Assembly (NCBI GenBank): GCA_000716465.1
Contig: JNWL01000022.1
Coordinates: forward strand, 28,414-92,413
Direction of reading: 5' to 3'
Origin: Streptomyces bikiniensis
Lineage (GTDB): Bacteria; Actinomycetota; Actinomycetes; Streptomycetales; Streptomycetaceae
Length of the DNA: 64,000 bases
The notes beneath the pieces were generated by a model. It did no database searches, was not told where the DNA came from, and saw only the letters and a list, made by a program, of their open reading frames with translations. The stretch's first letter is position 1. Every line of letters starts with the position of its first letter. Positions 25,814-35,049 of the stretch are shown in pieces. Both the position numbers and the translations under genes were made by a program.

Positions 25814-28435
25814 TCACACCCACGTCCGGGGGCGGAAGCGGTTGGCCCGCTCCACCAGTTCGATCCTTTCCCCGCCCTGCTGGGCGAGCCGGGCCAGCAC
25901 CCGGTACGCGCGTTCGAGGCCGAAGCGCAGTCCGCGCTCGTCCAGTTCGCTCCCGAGCAGCAGCGCGCCGCCGCCCGGTGCCGCACCGGGACTCCCGGAG
26001 AGTACCCAGTCGAGGGCCGTTCCGAGGACCTCCGTCGCCAACCGCTCCCGGCGCACCGCGTCCAGGCCGAAGCCCTGGAGCGCCGAGACCTGTGCCGCGG
26101 CGGCCGTCAGGTCGGCGCCGAGCGGCTCGGACGGCGGGCGCCGCCGCAGCCGCGCCCGCACGGCCGCGACCCGGGCCGCCGTGTAGTGGATCGACGCCTC
26201 CGGCACGGACTCCAGGGTCCGTACGGCCCCGGCGCGGTCGCCCGCCGCGAGCCGCACCCGGGCGAGCCCGAAGGCCGCGCTGACGAAACCGGGGTCGGTC
26301 GTCCACACCAGGCGGTAGTACTCGGCGGCGTTGTCCAACTGGCCGAGGACCTCGGCGCAGACGCCCAGGGCCAGCTTCGGCGCCGGCTCGCCGGGGAAGG
26401 CGTCGTACACCGCGTCGAAGGCGAGGGCCGCGTGCTCGTGGTCCCCGGTCACAAGCGAGGCGACGCCCCGGTACCAGACGACCCGCCAGTCGTCCGGGTC
26501 CCGCTCCTCCAGACCGGCGAGCGTCCGGGCGGCGGCCGGCAGGTCGCGCAGCTCCAGCTGGGCCCGCAGGGTGCGCAGGCGCAGCTCGACGGAGGGCGCG
26601 GGCGCGGCCTGGAGCGCCCCGAGCAGCTCGCCCGGCGCGGCGGCCGCCAGACCGGCCAGGAAACCGGCGTTGGGGTCGGCCGGGGAGACGTGCGGCACGG
26701 GCAGCGCGAGCGCGACGGCGGGCGTGTCCAGCGGCGCGAGCAGCCCCCCGAGCCCGGCCCCGGGCGGAACCACGGCCCCGGCACCGGTCTGCGGCGGAAC
26801 CACGGCACCGGCACCGGTGGCGCCCCCCGTCCCCGGGCGCGCCTTCCGGCCCCCCCGGACCCGCCGCGCCCCCAGCAGGGACACGTCCTCCGTCGGTTCC
26901 GCGAACAGCTCCGTGTCCGTGACCCGCACCTCCGTGCCGAACAGCGTCGAGAGCGCCGGCCGGGGCCGCCCCGACTGGACCGCCACCACCTCCCGCAGCA
27001 CGCCCGTCAACTGCTCGGCCATCTCCTGCGCGGAGGCGAACCGGCGCGCCGGGTCCGGGTCGGTGGCCCGTACCAGGAAGCGGTAGAACGACTCGTACGT
27101 CCGGAAGACCGCGATGTTCTCCGGGTCGGGCAGCGAGTCCACGAAGACGTTCGTGTAGCCCTGGAAGTCGAAGGTCAGCACGGCGAGCGTGCGCGCCACC
27201 GTGTACAGGTCGCTCGCCACCGAGGGGCCGACCTCGGCCACCTCCGGCGCCTGGTAGCCGACCGTGCCGTAGATCGCGGACTCGTCGTCGTCCATCCGCC
27301 GGACCGCGCCCATGTCGATGAGCTTCAGCTGGTCCTCGGTCTGTATGGCGTTGTCGACCTTGAAGTCGCAGTACAGCAGGTTCCGGCTGTGCAGGTGCCC
27401 GAGCGCCTCCAGGGCCTCGATGCCGTACGCGCAGGCCTGCTCCACCGGCAGCGGGTCGCGCCGCCCGTCGGGCGTCCGGCGCCCGTTGGCGATCTCCTTG
27501 AGCGACTTGCCGCCGACGTACTCCATGACGATGTAGCCGTCCAGGGAGCCGGTCCGCTGGTCGAGGTGCTCGACGAAGTTGTAGATCCGGACGATGTTGG
27601 AGTGCTCGATCTCGGCGAGGAAGCGGCGCTCGGAGATCGCCGCTGCCATGGCGTCCTGGTCGCCGGTGTCCAGCAGGCCCTTGAGGACGACCCAGCGGTC
27701 CGAGACGGCCCGGTCGACGGCGAGGTAGACCCAGCCCAGACCGCCGTGCGCCAGGCAGCCCGCCACCTCGTACTGGCCGTGGACGATGTCCCCGGCCCGC
27801 AGCTTCGGCACGAAGGAGTACGGGTGCCCGCAGCTGGTGCAGAAGCCCTCCGTGCGGCCCGGCCGGTCGCCCCGCGCGCGGCCCACCGGGGCCCCGCAGT
27901 CGGAGCGGGAGCAGAACCGCTTCCGCTCGGGGACCTCGGGGTTCTCCATCACCGCGGCCCGCGGGTCGGGGCGCGGCACCTCCGGGACCGCGACCAGGCC
28001 CGCGCCGAGCCGGTTCCGGGCGGACTGCCCGGTCGACGGGCCCGAGCTGCGCACCGACACCGAACGGCCCGTGGACGTCCCGGACAGCGAGCGCGAGAGG
28101 CGCCCCGAGACCGACCGGCGCGAAGTCGAGGAGCGGGACGAGGCCCGCGAACCGCTGCGCGCGGAGCGGGAGTCCAGCCCGCCGATCCCCGCGCCCGCTC
28201 CTGTCCCCGTGCCCGTGCCCGTCTCCGTGCCCGTACCCGACCCCGCGCCCGTTCCCGTGCGGGTGGACCGGCCGGGCACGGCCAGCCCGGTCCGCGTCGG
28301 GCCGATCATCCCGCCGGGCGCGACGACCGGCGCGAGCCCGCAGGTGTCGCAGTACAGCTCGCCGCCGCCCATGTCCTCGTACGAGCCCTCGCACGAGGGG
28401 CGCTGGCAGGTCCCCGCGCCCGTCTCCCCGCTCAC
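25814..28435 (-). CDS. pknG: PknG-type Ser/Thr protein kinase with zinc-ribbon N-terminus and TPR C-terminus
   Basis: 873 residues. First cysteine cluster CQRPSC...CDTCG at ~8-30, a Ser/Arg/Thr/Gly-rich disordered stretch, then a rubredoxin-like cluster CSRSDC...CTSCG at ~165-200. Kinase domain ~215-490: HGGLGWVYLAVD glycine loop, ATP lysine in WVVLKGLL, catalytic loop YCDFKVDN (Asp ~357) and LIDMGAVR in place of DFG. The C-terminal ~270 residues are helical tetratricopeptide-like repeats. This is the PknG layout (M. tuberculosis PknG is ~750 residues) that controls glutamate metabolism and 2-oxoglutarate flux. Start GTG 28435 overlaps the upstream stop by four bases; GTG 28438, one codon earlier, fits the GGGAGG SD equally well. 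The downstream PP2C gene starts 2 bases after the stop. Confidence 0.92.
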   Translation of the reverse strand: MSGETGAGTCQRPSCEGSYEDMGGGELYCDTCGLAPVVAPGGMIGPTRTGLAVPGRSTRTGTGAGSGTGTETGTGTGTGAGAGIGGLDSRSARSGSRASSRSSTSRRSVSGRLSRSLSGTSTGRSVSVRSSGPSTGQSARNRLGAGLVAVPEVPRPDPRAAVMENPEVPERKRFCSRSDCGAPVGRARGDRPGRTEGFCTSCGHPYSFVPKLRAGDIVHGQYEVAGCLAHGGLGWVYLAVDRAVSDRWVVLKGLLDTGDQDAMAAAISERRFLAEIEHSNIVRIYNFVEHLDQRTGSLDGYIVMEYVGGKSLKEIANGRRTPDGRRDPLPVEQACAYGIEALEALGHLHSRNLLYCDFKVDNAIQTEDQLKLIDMGAVRRMDDDESAIYGTVGYQAPEVAEVGPSVASDLYTVARTLAVLTFDFQGYTNVFVDSLPDPENIAVFRTYESFYRFLVRATDPDPARRFASAQEMAEQLTGVLREVVAVQSGRPRPALSTLFGTEVRVTDTELFAEPTEDVSLLGARRVRGGRKARPGTGGATGAGAVVPPQTGAGAVVPPGAGLGGLLAPLDTPAVALALPVPHVSPADPNAGFLAGLAAAAPGELLGALQAAPAPSVELRLRTLRAQLELRDLPAAARTLAGLEERDPDDWRVVWYRGVASLVTGDHEHAALAFDAVYDAFPGEPAPKLALGVCAEVLGQLDNAAEYYRLVWTTDPGFVSAAFGLARVRLAAGDRAGAVRTLESVPEASIHYTAARVAAVRARLRRRPPSEPLGADLTAAAAQVSALQGFGLDAVRRERLATEVLGTALDWVLSGSPGAAPGGGALLLGSELDERGLRFGLERAYRVLARLAQQGGERIELVERANRFRPRTWV

Positions 28436-29751
28436 CACTGTCGCCCTCCCGCGCCTTCCGCGTTCCCCGCGCCTTCCGCCCCCGGGCCCTCCGCGCCCCC
28501 GGAGGCGGACAGCACCTCGGCCGCCGCCCGCTGGTAGCGCAGCACCGCCTCCTCCGCGACCCGCAGGTCGCAGGGCGCGCTCCACAGCATCCGCCGGGCC
28601 GTGTCGTACCGCTCGATCAGGAGCGGGTCCTCCGCCGCCCCGAGCCGTGCCACCTTCGCCCGGTACGCGTCGAGCCGGCCGCGCAGCTCCGCCCGGACCG
28701 CGAGCGGCGCGGTCACCGCCGTCAACGACTCGCGGGCCCGCAGCAGTTCGTCCTCCGCCTCCCGCTCCAGGGAGTCCAGGAGCGGGGAGAGCCGGTGCCA
28801 CTGGGCGTGCCTGCGGTACTCGGCGGCGGCCACCAGCCGCTCCTGGAGCGCCGTCGGCGGCCCGCTCACGGCCGGCACCTCGGAGGCGGCGATCTTCGCG
28901 AGGACCTCGCCGCGCGCGGCCCGCGCCTCGGCGAGCGTCCGGTCCGCCCGCGACAGCACGTCCCGCAGCCGGAGCAGCCGGTCCTCGGAGTCCTGCCGGA
29001 CCGCGAGGACGGCCTCGATCTCGCGCCGCACGTCCTCCAGGGCCAGGGCGGCCCGGTCGTACCGCCCGGTGTCGGGGCGGCCCCCGCCGGGCGTCGAACT
29101 CCCCGCCGCGGGACGCCAGAAGGCCAGCGGGTCCGTGATCACCTGGGAGCGCAGCAGGGACAGCTCGGCCGTGATCTCCTCCAGCTCATCCCCGGCCGGG
29201 TGCTCGCCCGGCCGCACGCCCACCGAGTGCGCGAGGGACCGCGTCCGGCCCAGCTCGGCGGCGAGCAGGTCTATCCGGGCGGGCAGCGCCGACCAGACGG
29301 CGTCGGCGGTGACGACCAGGTCGAGCGAGGAGGCGTACAGCTCGTTCATCCGCCGCACCAGGCCCTCCAGCGTGAAGCGCTCGGACAGCAGCGCCTCCTC
29401 GCCCGCCCCGCCCGGCACGACGACGCTCTCGCCGCGCAGCCGGTCGGTCAGCTCCACCAGCTCCTCCCGGCCGGGCCAGCGGCGCCGCGCCCGCACCTCA
29501 CGCGCCTCCCGCAGGGCGCCGGTGTACACGTCGAAGCAGGTCCAGAGCAGGGTGATGGTCCGCTCGGCCGCCGCCCAGCGCTCCCGGGTCGTGCCGGTCA
29601 GCTCGGCCCCTTCGAGGAGCCTGCGGCCCGCGTGGTCCTGGAGCGCGAGGAGCGAGTCCTCGACCGCCTTGTGCTCGGCGCCGAGCCGCGCCAGCGCACG
29701 GTCCACCTCGTCCCGGTCCATCACCGGCCCAGGGGGCCCCGTGACGCCCAT
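28432..29751 (-). CDS. Coiled-coil protein of the PknG/GlnH/GlnX cluster
   Basis: 439 residues, no recognised catalytic domain. Sequence is strongly helical with many Leu/Ala/Arg/Glu heptads, e.g. ELLRARESLTAVTAPLAVRAEL and EEITAELSLLRSQ, suggesting long coiled coils. It has no signal peptide or membrane helix. ATG 29751 has GAGG at about 7 bases; MDRDEVDRAL at residue 11 is an alternative start. It lies between the glnH-like and pknG genes, and its stop overlaps the kinase start, so it should be made in register with the kinase. It is absent from the three-gene mycobacterial operon. A scaffold linking sensor and kinase is a reasonable guess. Confidence 0.8.
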   Translation of the reverse strand: MGVTGPPGPVMDRDEVDRALARLGAEHKAVEDSLLALQDHAGRRLLEGAELTGTTRERWAAAERTITLLWTCFDVYTGALREAREVRARRRWPGREELVELTDRLRGESVVVPGGAGEEALLSERFTLEGLVRRMNELYASSLDLVVTADAVWSALPARIDLLAAELGRTRSLAHSVGVRPGEHPAGDELEEITAELSLLRSQVITDPLAFWRPAAGSSTPGGGRPDTGRYDRAALALEDVRREIEAVLAVRQDSEDRLLRLRDVLSRADRTLAEARAARGEVLAKIAASEVPAVSGPPTALQERLVAAAEYRRHAQWHRLSPLLDSLEREAEDELLRARESLTAVTAPLAVRAELRGRLDAYRAKVARLGAAEDPLLIERYDTARRMLWSAPCDLRVAEEAVLRYQRAAAEVLSASGGAEGPGAEGAGNAEGAGGRQW

Positions 29752-29823
29752 CGGTCACCTCTTCCGCCATGTGTACGAGGACTCGTGTCGTGCAGGGGCC
29801 GCACGCGGCGGCTGCGTGTGCGG

Positions 29824-30915
29824 CTACTTGTACAGGGGAGCGGGCGGCCCGGATATCCCGGGCAGGTCCTTCTCCAGCCACTGCCCGTACGCCGCCTGCC
29901 AGGGCCCCTGCCGGTACCCCACCAGGACGTGGTTGACCCGGCGGACCAGGTCGTCGTTGCCCAGCTTGGCCGCCACTCCGTAGTACTCCTTCGTGAACGG
30001 CTTCCCCTTGAGCTCGACCGCCGGGTCCTGCGCGGCCTGGCCGGCCGCGAGGGCGTTGTCGGTGACGACGGCGTCCACCTCGCCCAGCTGGAGCCGGGCC
30101 AGGCAGTCCAGCTGGTTGGGGACGGTCAGCAGGTCCCTGTCGTCCTTGGTGCCGTCGCCCTCGTCCTTGAAGACGGCGCCGAAGGAGTTCTCCTCCAGGG
30201 CCTCGTGGGCCGTGGAGCCCTCGGCGGTGCAGACCCGCTTGCCGCGCAGCGAGGGGTCGTAGCCGGTGATGTCGGAGCGCTTGGGCGCCAGGACCTGCTG
30301 CCCGGCCTGGAAGTAGGCGGTGGAGAAGGCGACCTGCTCGATCCGCTTGCAGTTGATCGTCATGGTGCGCACGACGAGGTCGACCTTGCCGCTGTCCAGG
30401 GCGGCGATCCGCTGGTTGGTGGGGATCGCGCGGAAGATGACGGCGTTCTCGTCGCCGAGGACGCCCTTGGCTATGGCCCGGGCGAGGGCGATGTCGAACC
30501 CCTCCAGGACGCCCTTCTCCGGGTTCCGGTAGCCCCAGCGGTAGCTGGACTGGTCGACGCCGACGATCAGCTTCCCGCGCTCCTTGACGGCGCGGACCGC
30601 CGGCCCGTCCTCCGTGGAGGGCGTGAGGGAGGCCTCCGGGTTCCGGCAGGTGTCGGCCTTGACCTGGACGCCGACTCCCGCGCCGGTCCCCGTCCCGCCG
30701 CCCGCACCGGCACCGCTGTTCGCGCCCGTACCGCCGCCCACGCCGGTACCGGCGCCCGTCCCGGGCGCGGCCGCCGCGCCGCTCCCCTCCCGGGCCAGCG
30801 GGAGCAGGGTGACCGAGGCGGTGAGCCCGCAGGCCACGGCCATGGCCGCCACTCCGCCCCAGCCGCGCAGCCGCTTCGCCGCCCGCCGCACCAGCGGCTC
30901 CGTGTCCTCGGACAT
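29824..30915 (-). CDS. glnH: GlnH-like amino-acid-binding protein (bac_3 family)
   Basis: 363 residues. A hydrophobic N-terminal segment (GVAAMAVACGLTASVTLLPLA, ~20-40) serves as signal or anchor; the Cys is in a weak lipobox. A Gly/Thr/Ala linker spans ~45-85. The periplasmic-binding-protein fold (bac_3) follows: KLIVGVDQSSYRWGYRNP, FDIALARAIAKGVLG, VDLVVRTMTINCKR and a C-terminal NHVLVGYRQGPWQAAYGQWL. The type binds acidic amino acids and glutamine. No ABC permease or ATPase is adjacent. As in mycobacterial pknG-glnH-glnX, it likely acts as an extracellular amino-acid sensor, not a transporter part. The GlnX-like gene ends 11 bases upstream. Confidence 0.87.
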   Translation of the reverse strand: MSEDTEPLVRRAAKRLRGWGGVAAMAVACGLTASVTLLPLAREGSGAAAAPGTGAGTGVGGGTGANSGAGAGGGTGTGAGVGVQVKADTCRNPEASLTPSTEDGPAVRAVKERGKLIVGVDQSSYRWGYRNPEKGVLEGFDIALARAIAKGVLGDENAVIFRAIPTNQRIAALDSGKVDLVVRTMTINCKRIEQVAFSTAYFQAGQQVLAPKRSDITGYDPSLRGKRVCTAEGSTAHEALEENSFGAVFKDEGDGTKDDRDLLTVPNQLDCLARLQLGEVDAVVTDNALAAGQAAQDPAVELKGKPFTKEYYGVAAKLGNDDLVRRVNHVLVGYRQGPWQAAYGQWLEKDLPGISGPPAPLYK

Positions 30916-30926
30916 CCTTCCCCCTC

Positions 30927-32369
30927 TCACCGGTACTCCGACAGTCTGCGGTTGACGCCGAGCACGGCGCCCGCCGCCCCCAGGATCCCGAGGGCCGCCG
31001 CGCCCAGGGGCAGCGCCGAGAGGGCGTCCCCGGCGTCCCCGGCGGAGCGGGTGAACTCGGCCTGCTCGTGCGCGAGGGCCCGCTCCAGGGCCGCGTCGAC
31101 CCGGTCGAAGGACTCCCCGGTGGACCCCTTCGCGCCGACGATCCGGTCCAGGGCGCCCTCGTAGTCCCCGGCGTCGTCCTTCGCCCGCGCGTCCTTGTGG
31201 CGCTGCCGCCACTCGCCCGCGTGGGCGGTGGCCGCGTCGACCGGCTTCCGGCCGGCGTCGTCGTCGGCCAGCCCCCGCGCCGAGGCCAGCGCCTCCGACA
31301 GGGCGCCCATGCTCGCCGTGTAGTCGGCCTCGTACTTGTCGCCCTTGCCGTCCTCGGTGAGGACGGCGCCCCGGGCGACCACGGTCAGGTTCTCGCTGGC
31401 GCGGGCGGTGAGCGAGCTGATCCGGGCCGTGTTGAGGACCTGGAGGGACTCCTGCCCGTGCGCCCGCGCGTCGTCGAGGCCGGCCCGGGCGACGGTGTGC
31501 GCGGCCAGGAGCCAGAGCAGGGCGGCGCCCGTGGCGGCGGTGGCGGCGAGCAGCCCGTGGTTGAAGACCCGGTGGGTGCGGACGTAGGTCCGGCGCTGGG
31601 CCCGTCCGAGGGCGGCGAGCGCGACCAGGCCGAGCGCGAGCGACGCGTACGGCCAGGCGCGGGCCGCGTCGTCGTCCCGCCGGAGCCGCTCCGTCTCCGC
31701 CCCGTACAGCCGCTCGGCGGCGGGCAGCAGGACGGTGGCCATCTGCTGGTTGGCGTACCGCAGATAGGCGCCGCCCAGCGGCAGGCCCTGCCGGTTGGCG
31801 GCCCGGGCGCGCTCCACGAGGCCCGTGTAGCGCGGGAGCTGCTGGCTCAGGACCGTGATCTCGCGGGCCGACTCCGGCGAACCGTCCGTGTGCGCCGCGG
31901 CCTTGACGAGGAGCCGGGAGGCGGTGGCGACGTCCTCCGCGTACCGCTCGCGCGATCCGGCCGGCTCCAGGGTGCCCGCCAGGAAGCCGCTGGCGGCGGT
32001 GGTGTCGGCGTCGGCCAGGGAGCGGTAGATCGCGGCGGCGTCGGCGCTCAGCGGCTGGCTGCGGCCCACGACGTCGTCGGCGGCGGAGGCCCGGCCGGTG
32101 ACCTCCAGGGCGGTGACGGCCCCGAACGCGACGACGAGCAGCGCCAGTACGGCTCCGAGGATCCGGAGCCGGCCGGGCTCGGTCGTCGCGGCCGCCCGCA
32201 GCAGCTCCCGGCCCACGGCCCAGGCCCCGCGCCCCGCGGGCGGCGCGGCGGGGGGCAGGGGCGCCGGGCGTGCCGGCGACGGCTGCGCGGGCACGCCGGC
32301 CGGGCGCGCGGGCGCCGGGGCCGTGCTCCGCGCCGCCGGTTCGGCGGGCGGGATCGGCGGGTGTGCCAC
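30927..32369 (-). CDS. glnX: GlnX-like membrane protein, putative transducer of GlnH to PknG
   Basis: 480 residues. A Pro/Ala-rich cytoplasmic N-terminus (~1-65) precedes TM1 (ILGAVLALLVVAFGAVTAL). A ~190-residue helical extracytoplasmic domain follows, then TM2 (WPYASLALGLVALAALG), TM3 (GLLAATAATGAALLWLLAA), a second helical extracytoplasmic domain and TM4 (LPLGAAALGILGAAGAVLG) with a short RRLSEYR tail. Helical sensor domains between TM pairs fit a receptor partner for a binding protein. Order glnX, glnH, pknG is the mycobacterial order. The start is GTG 32369 with GGGGAGG a few bases upstream. The name rests on synteny plus topology, not on strong sequence recognition. Confidence 0.8.
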   Translation of the reverse strand: MAHPPIPPAEPAARSTAPAPARPAGVPAQPSPARPAPLPPAAPPAGRGAWAVGRELLRAAATTEPGRLRILGAVLALLVVAFGAVTALEVTGRASAADDVVGRSQPLSADAAAIYRSLADADTTAASGFLAGTLEPAGSRERYAEDVATASRLLVKAAAHTDGSPESAREITVLSQQLPRYTGLVERARAANRQGLPLGGAYLRYANQQMATVLLPAAERLYGAETERLRRDDDAARAWPYASLALGLVALAALGRAQRRTYVRTHRVFNHGLLAATAATGAALLWLLAAHTVARAGLDDARAHGQESLQVLNTARISSLTARASENLTVVARGAVLTEDGKGDKYEADYTASMGALSEALASARGLADDDAGRKPVDAATAHAGEWRQRHKDARAKDDAGDYEGALDRIVGAKGSTGESFDRVDAALERALAHEQAEFTRSAGDAGDALSALPLGAAALGILGAAGAVLGVNRRLSEYR

Positions 32370-32757
32370 GTGACCTCCCCCTCGGTCGCTGACGGTCCGG
32401 TCCGCCCCGGAGCGCCGGTGGACCGGCTCCGGTGGAGGACCACCCCGGCGAGCAGTATGGCCGCACGGGCCGTTCCGCACACCGGGATTGACTGGATCTT
32501 GTTCCTGACGGCCCCTATCGTGCCCCATGCCTCCCACGTGTCCGCGGGAGAACCCCCTCACCTTGAATACGTCCCCGGCCCGGAATCGGTTCCGGGCCGG
32601 ATGTCGCTCGAACAGGTGAACATGCGTGCGGGGCGCCCCCGCCGGACCGGCGACGACGCCCCGCACCCGCACCCTTCACGCCCCGGAGCGCACCCGCACC
32701 CCTCACGCTCCGGAGCGCACCCGCACCCCTCACGCCCCGGAGCGCACCCGGGTCCGC
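32370..32757. other. Gap between GlnX-like gene and csn operon
   Basis: 388 bases. The half next to glnX (32400-32600) contains a relatively A/T-rich stretch (TTGACTGGATCTTG... on the plus strand) and must hold the promoter of the minus-strand kinase cluster, but I cannot assign hexamers with confidence. The other half carries three 27-bp repeats (32662-32742), annotated separately, ending 15 bases before the csnK stop codon. No gene is supported. Confidence 0.55.
32662..32742. repeat. Tandem repeat, 27-bp unit, three copies plus a partial fourth
   Basis: Units at 32662-32688, 32689-32715 and 32716-32742, with the first 8 bases repeated at 32743-32750. Each begins CGCACCCGCACCC and ends CCGGAG, with one or two differences. 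Although 27 is a multiple of three, no real gene covers it. It lies directly beyond the end of csnK. Confidence 0.92.
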
Positions 32758-33786
32758 TCACACCCCGTAGTGCTCCCGCAGCCGGGCCGCCGCCGAGGGG
32801 TCCGCCGCCGTCTCGTCCAGGGCGAGGAGCCCCGCCCCGAGGACCGGCGGCGCCGTCACGAAGCCGACCGCGGCCTTCGGCGCCCGTACCGCCAGGAGGG
32901 CGCGGATACGTTCCTCCAACTGCGGGTGGCGGGCGGCCAGCACGCTGCCGCCGAGCAGCACCGGCGCCGGCTCGTCGAGCAGCCCCAGCCGCCCGAGCGC
33001 CACCGACGCCATGGCCACGACCTCCTCCGCCAGCCGGTGCACCAGCGACAGCGCGACCGGGTCGCCCGCCGCGCTCACCCGGAAGAGCACGGGCGCCAGT
33101 TCGTGCCGCCGCTCCATCGGGATCCGGCCCAGGTGCAGCGCCTCGATCAGCGCGTACATCGTCTCCAGGCCGAAGTGCGCGGGCAGCGCCCGCGACAGCC
33201 CGGTCGGCTCGCCGCGTCCGTCCTCGCCGCGCGCCGCGCACCACAGCGCCTCCTCGGCCAGTCCGCCGCCGCCGCCCCAGTCCCCGGAGAGCTTCCCGAT
33301 CGCCGGGAAGCGCGCGGTCCGCCCGTCCGGGGTCATCCCGACGCAGTTGATCCCGGCCCCGCACACCACCGCCACGCCCCGGGGCTCGTCGATCCCGGCC
33401 CGCAGGACGGCGAAGGTGTCGTTGTGCACGCGGACCGACCCGCTCAGCCGCCGCGCGTGCAGGGCCTGTTCGAGTTCCCGTTCCTCCACGGGCAGGTCGG
33501 CGTTGGCGAGACAGGCGGTGACGTGGGCGAACACCGGCGGGCTGTCCACCGGCCCGCCGGCCGCCGCCCAGGCCCGCCCCACGATCTCCACGAGCCCGTC
33601 CACCGCCGCCGCCACCCCCACCAGCGGGGGCTGGAACCCGCCGCCACGGGCCGCCCCGAGGACGCGGCCGTCCCCGGAGAGGACCGCGACGTCGGTCTTG
33701 CTGTTCCCCGCGTCGACCGCGAGGAGCGTCCCCGCCGCGAGGGGCGTTCCCGCCCCCGCCGCGGGGAAGGTCCCGTTCACGCCCAC
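32758..33786 (-). CDS. csnK: N-acetylglucosamine/glucosamine kinase-like protein, BadF/BadG ATPase family (CsnK)
   Basis: 342 residues from GTG 33786. ASKHA-fold sugar kinase: phosphate-1 motif LLAVDAGNSKTDVAVL at the N-terminus, a middle GAGINCVG, and an adenosine motif with VLLGGSVL near the C-terminus. It probably phosphorylates the amino-sugar released inside the cell. Last gene of the csn operon; it overlaps the end of csnH. Two starts compete: GTG 33786 has GGGAG at 8 bases, GTG 33780 makes a GTGA 4-base overlap. I chose the one with the better SD. In S. coelicolor the equivalent position after the glycosidase gene is csnK. Confidence 0.85.
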   Translation of the reverse strand: MGVNGTFPAAGAGTPLAAGTLLAVDAGNSKTDVAVLSGDGRVLGAARGGGFQPPLVGVAAAVDGLVEIVGRAWAAAGGPVDSPPVFAHVTACLANADLPVEERELEQALHARRLSGSVRVHNDTFAVLRAGIDEPRGVAVVCGAGINCVGMTPDGRTARFPAIGKLSGDWGGGGGLAEEALWCAARGEDGRGEPTGLSRALPAHFGLETMYALIEALHLGRIPMERRHELAPVLFRVSAAGDPVALSLVHRLAEEVVAMASVALGRLGLLDEPAPVLLGGSVLAARHPQLEERIRALLAVRAPKAAVGFVTAPPVLGAGLLALDETAADPSAAARLREHYGV

Positions 33787-35042
33787 GCGAGGTGCTCCCG
33801 GTTGTGCGCGATCAGCCGGTCCGTGAGCCCGTCGGCGTACGCGTACTGCCCGATCAGCGGGTGCGCGAGCAGCGCCTTGAAGACCCGGTCCCGGCCGCCG
33901 CGCAGCGCCGCCTCCAGGGCCAGGTCCTCGTAGGCCGTCACGTTCGCGACCAGACCGGCGTACAGCGGGTCGACCGGCGCGACCGGCAGCGGCACCGCGC
34001 CCTCGCGGCCGACCGCCGCCTGCGTCTCGATCACGGCGTCGTCCGGCAGGAACGGCAGCGTGCCGTTGTTGTACGTGTTCACCACCTGGTACGGCGAACC
34101 GCCCCCGCCCAGGAGGGCGGCCGCCAGGTCCACGGCCGCCTCCGAGTAGAAGGCGCCGCCGCGCTTGGCGAGCAGGGCCGGCTTCTCGTCGAGCGCCGGG
34201 TCCCCGTACATCTCCAGGAGCTCCTTCTCCATCGCGGCGACCTCGGCGGCCCGCGAGGGTTTGGTCCCCAGCTCCCGCACGACCTCGTCGTGCGCGTAGA
34301 AGTAGCGCAGGTAGTACGAGGGCACGACGCCGAGCCGGTCCAGGACCGGGCGCGGCAGCCGCAGGTCGTCCGCGATCGCGTCGCCGTGCCCGGCGAGCAG
34401 CCGGGGCAGCACGTCCTCGCCGCCGGGGCCCCCGATCCGTACCGCCCGCTCCCAGGTCAGGTGGTTGAGCCCGACGTGGTCCAGGTGCACGTCCGCCGGG
34501 GCCACGTCCAGGAGCGCGGCGAACTTGCGCTGGAAGCCGATGGCCACGTTGCACAGGCCGACGGCCTTGTGCCCGGCCTGGAGCAGCGCCCGCGTCACGA
34601 TGCCGACGGGGTTGGTGAAGTCGATGATCCAGGCGTCCGGGTTGGTCCGCCGGACCCGCTCGGCGATGTCCAGGACCACCGGGACCGTGCGCAGCGCCTT
34701 GGCGAGGCCGCCGGCGCCGGTGGTCTCCTGGCCGACGCAGCCGCACTCCAGCGGCCAGGTCTCGTCCTTCTCGCGGGCGGCCTGCCCGCCGACCCGCAGC
34801 TGGAGCAGGACGGCGTCGGCGCCCTCGACCCCGGCGTCCAGGTCGGAGGTGGTGGTGATCCTGCCGTCGTGCCCCTGCCTGGCGAAGATCCGGCGGGCGA
34901 GCCCGCCGACCAGGTCGAGCCGGTCGGCCGCGGGGTCGACGAGGACGAGTTCGGTGATCGGCAGGGTGTCGCGCAGGCGCGCGAATCCGTCGATCAGTTC
35001 GGGGGTGTAGGTGGAACCGCCCCCCACGACAGTGAGCTTCAT
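33777..35042 (-). CDS. csnH: Family 4 glycosidase, NAD+/metal dependent (CsnH)
   Basis: 421 residues. GH4 enzymes cleave (often 6-phosphorylated) glycosides by a redox-elimination route using NAD+ and Mn2+. The N-terminal Rossmann motif is KLTVVGGGSTYTPEL. A DFTNPVGIVT stretch and the Cys/His metal site (GLCNVAIGFQRK, LDHVGLNHLTW) are present, as is LQLRVGGQAAREKDE of the family. Length is typical for 6-phospho-beta-glucosidase-like members. It probably splits imported glucosamine oligomers in the cytosol. It starts 7 bases after csnG and overlaps csnK. Confidence 0.9.
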   Translation of the reverse strand: MKLTVVGGGSTYTPELIDGFARLRDTLPITELVLVDPAADRLDLVGGLARRIFARQGHDGRITTTSDLDAGVEGADAVLLQLRVGGQAAREKDETWPLECGCVGQETTGAGGLAKALRTVPVVLDIAERVRRTNPDAWIIDFTNPVGIVTRALLQAGHKAVGLCNVAIGFQRKFAALLDVAPADVHLDHVGLNHLTWERAVRIGGPGGEDVLPRLLAGHGDAIADDLRLPRPVLDRLGVVPSYYLRYFYAHDEVVRELGTKPSRAAEVAAMEKELLEMYGDPALDEKPALLAKRGGAFYSEAAVDLAAALLGGGGSPYQVVNTYNNGTLPFLPDDAVIETQAAVGREGAVPLPVAPVDPLYAGLVANVTAYEDLALEAALRGGRDRVFKALLAHPLIGQYAYADGLTDRLIAHNREHLAWA

Positions 35043-35049
35043 CTGTGGC

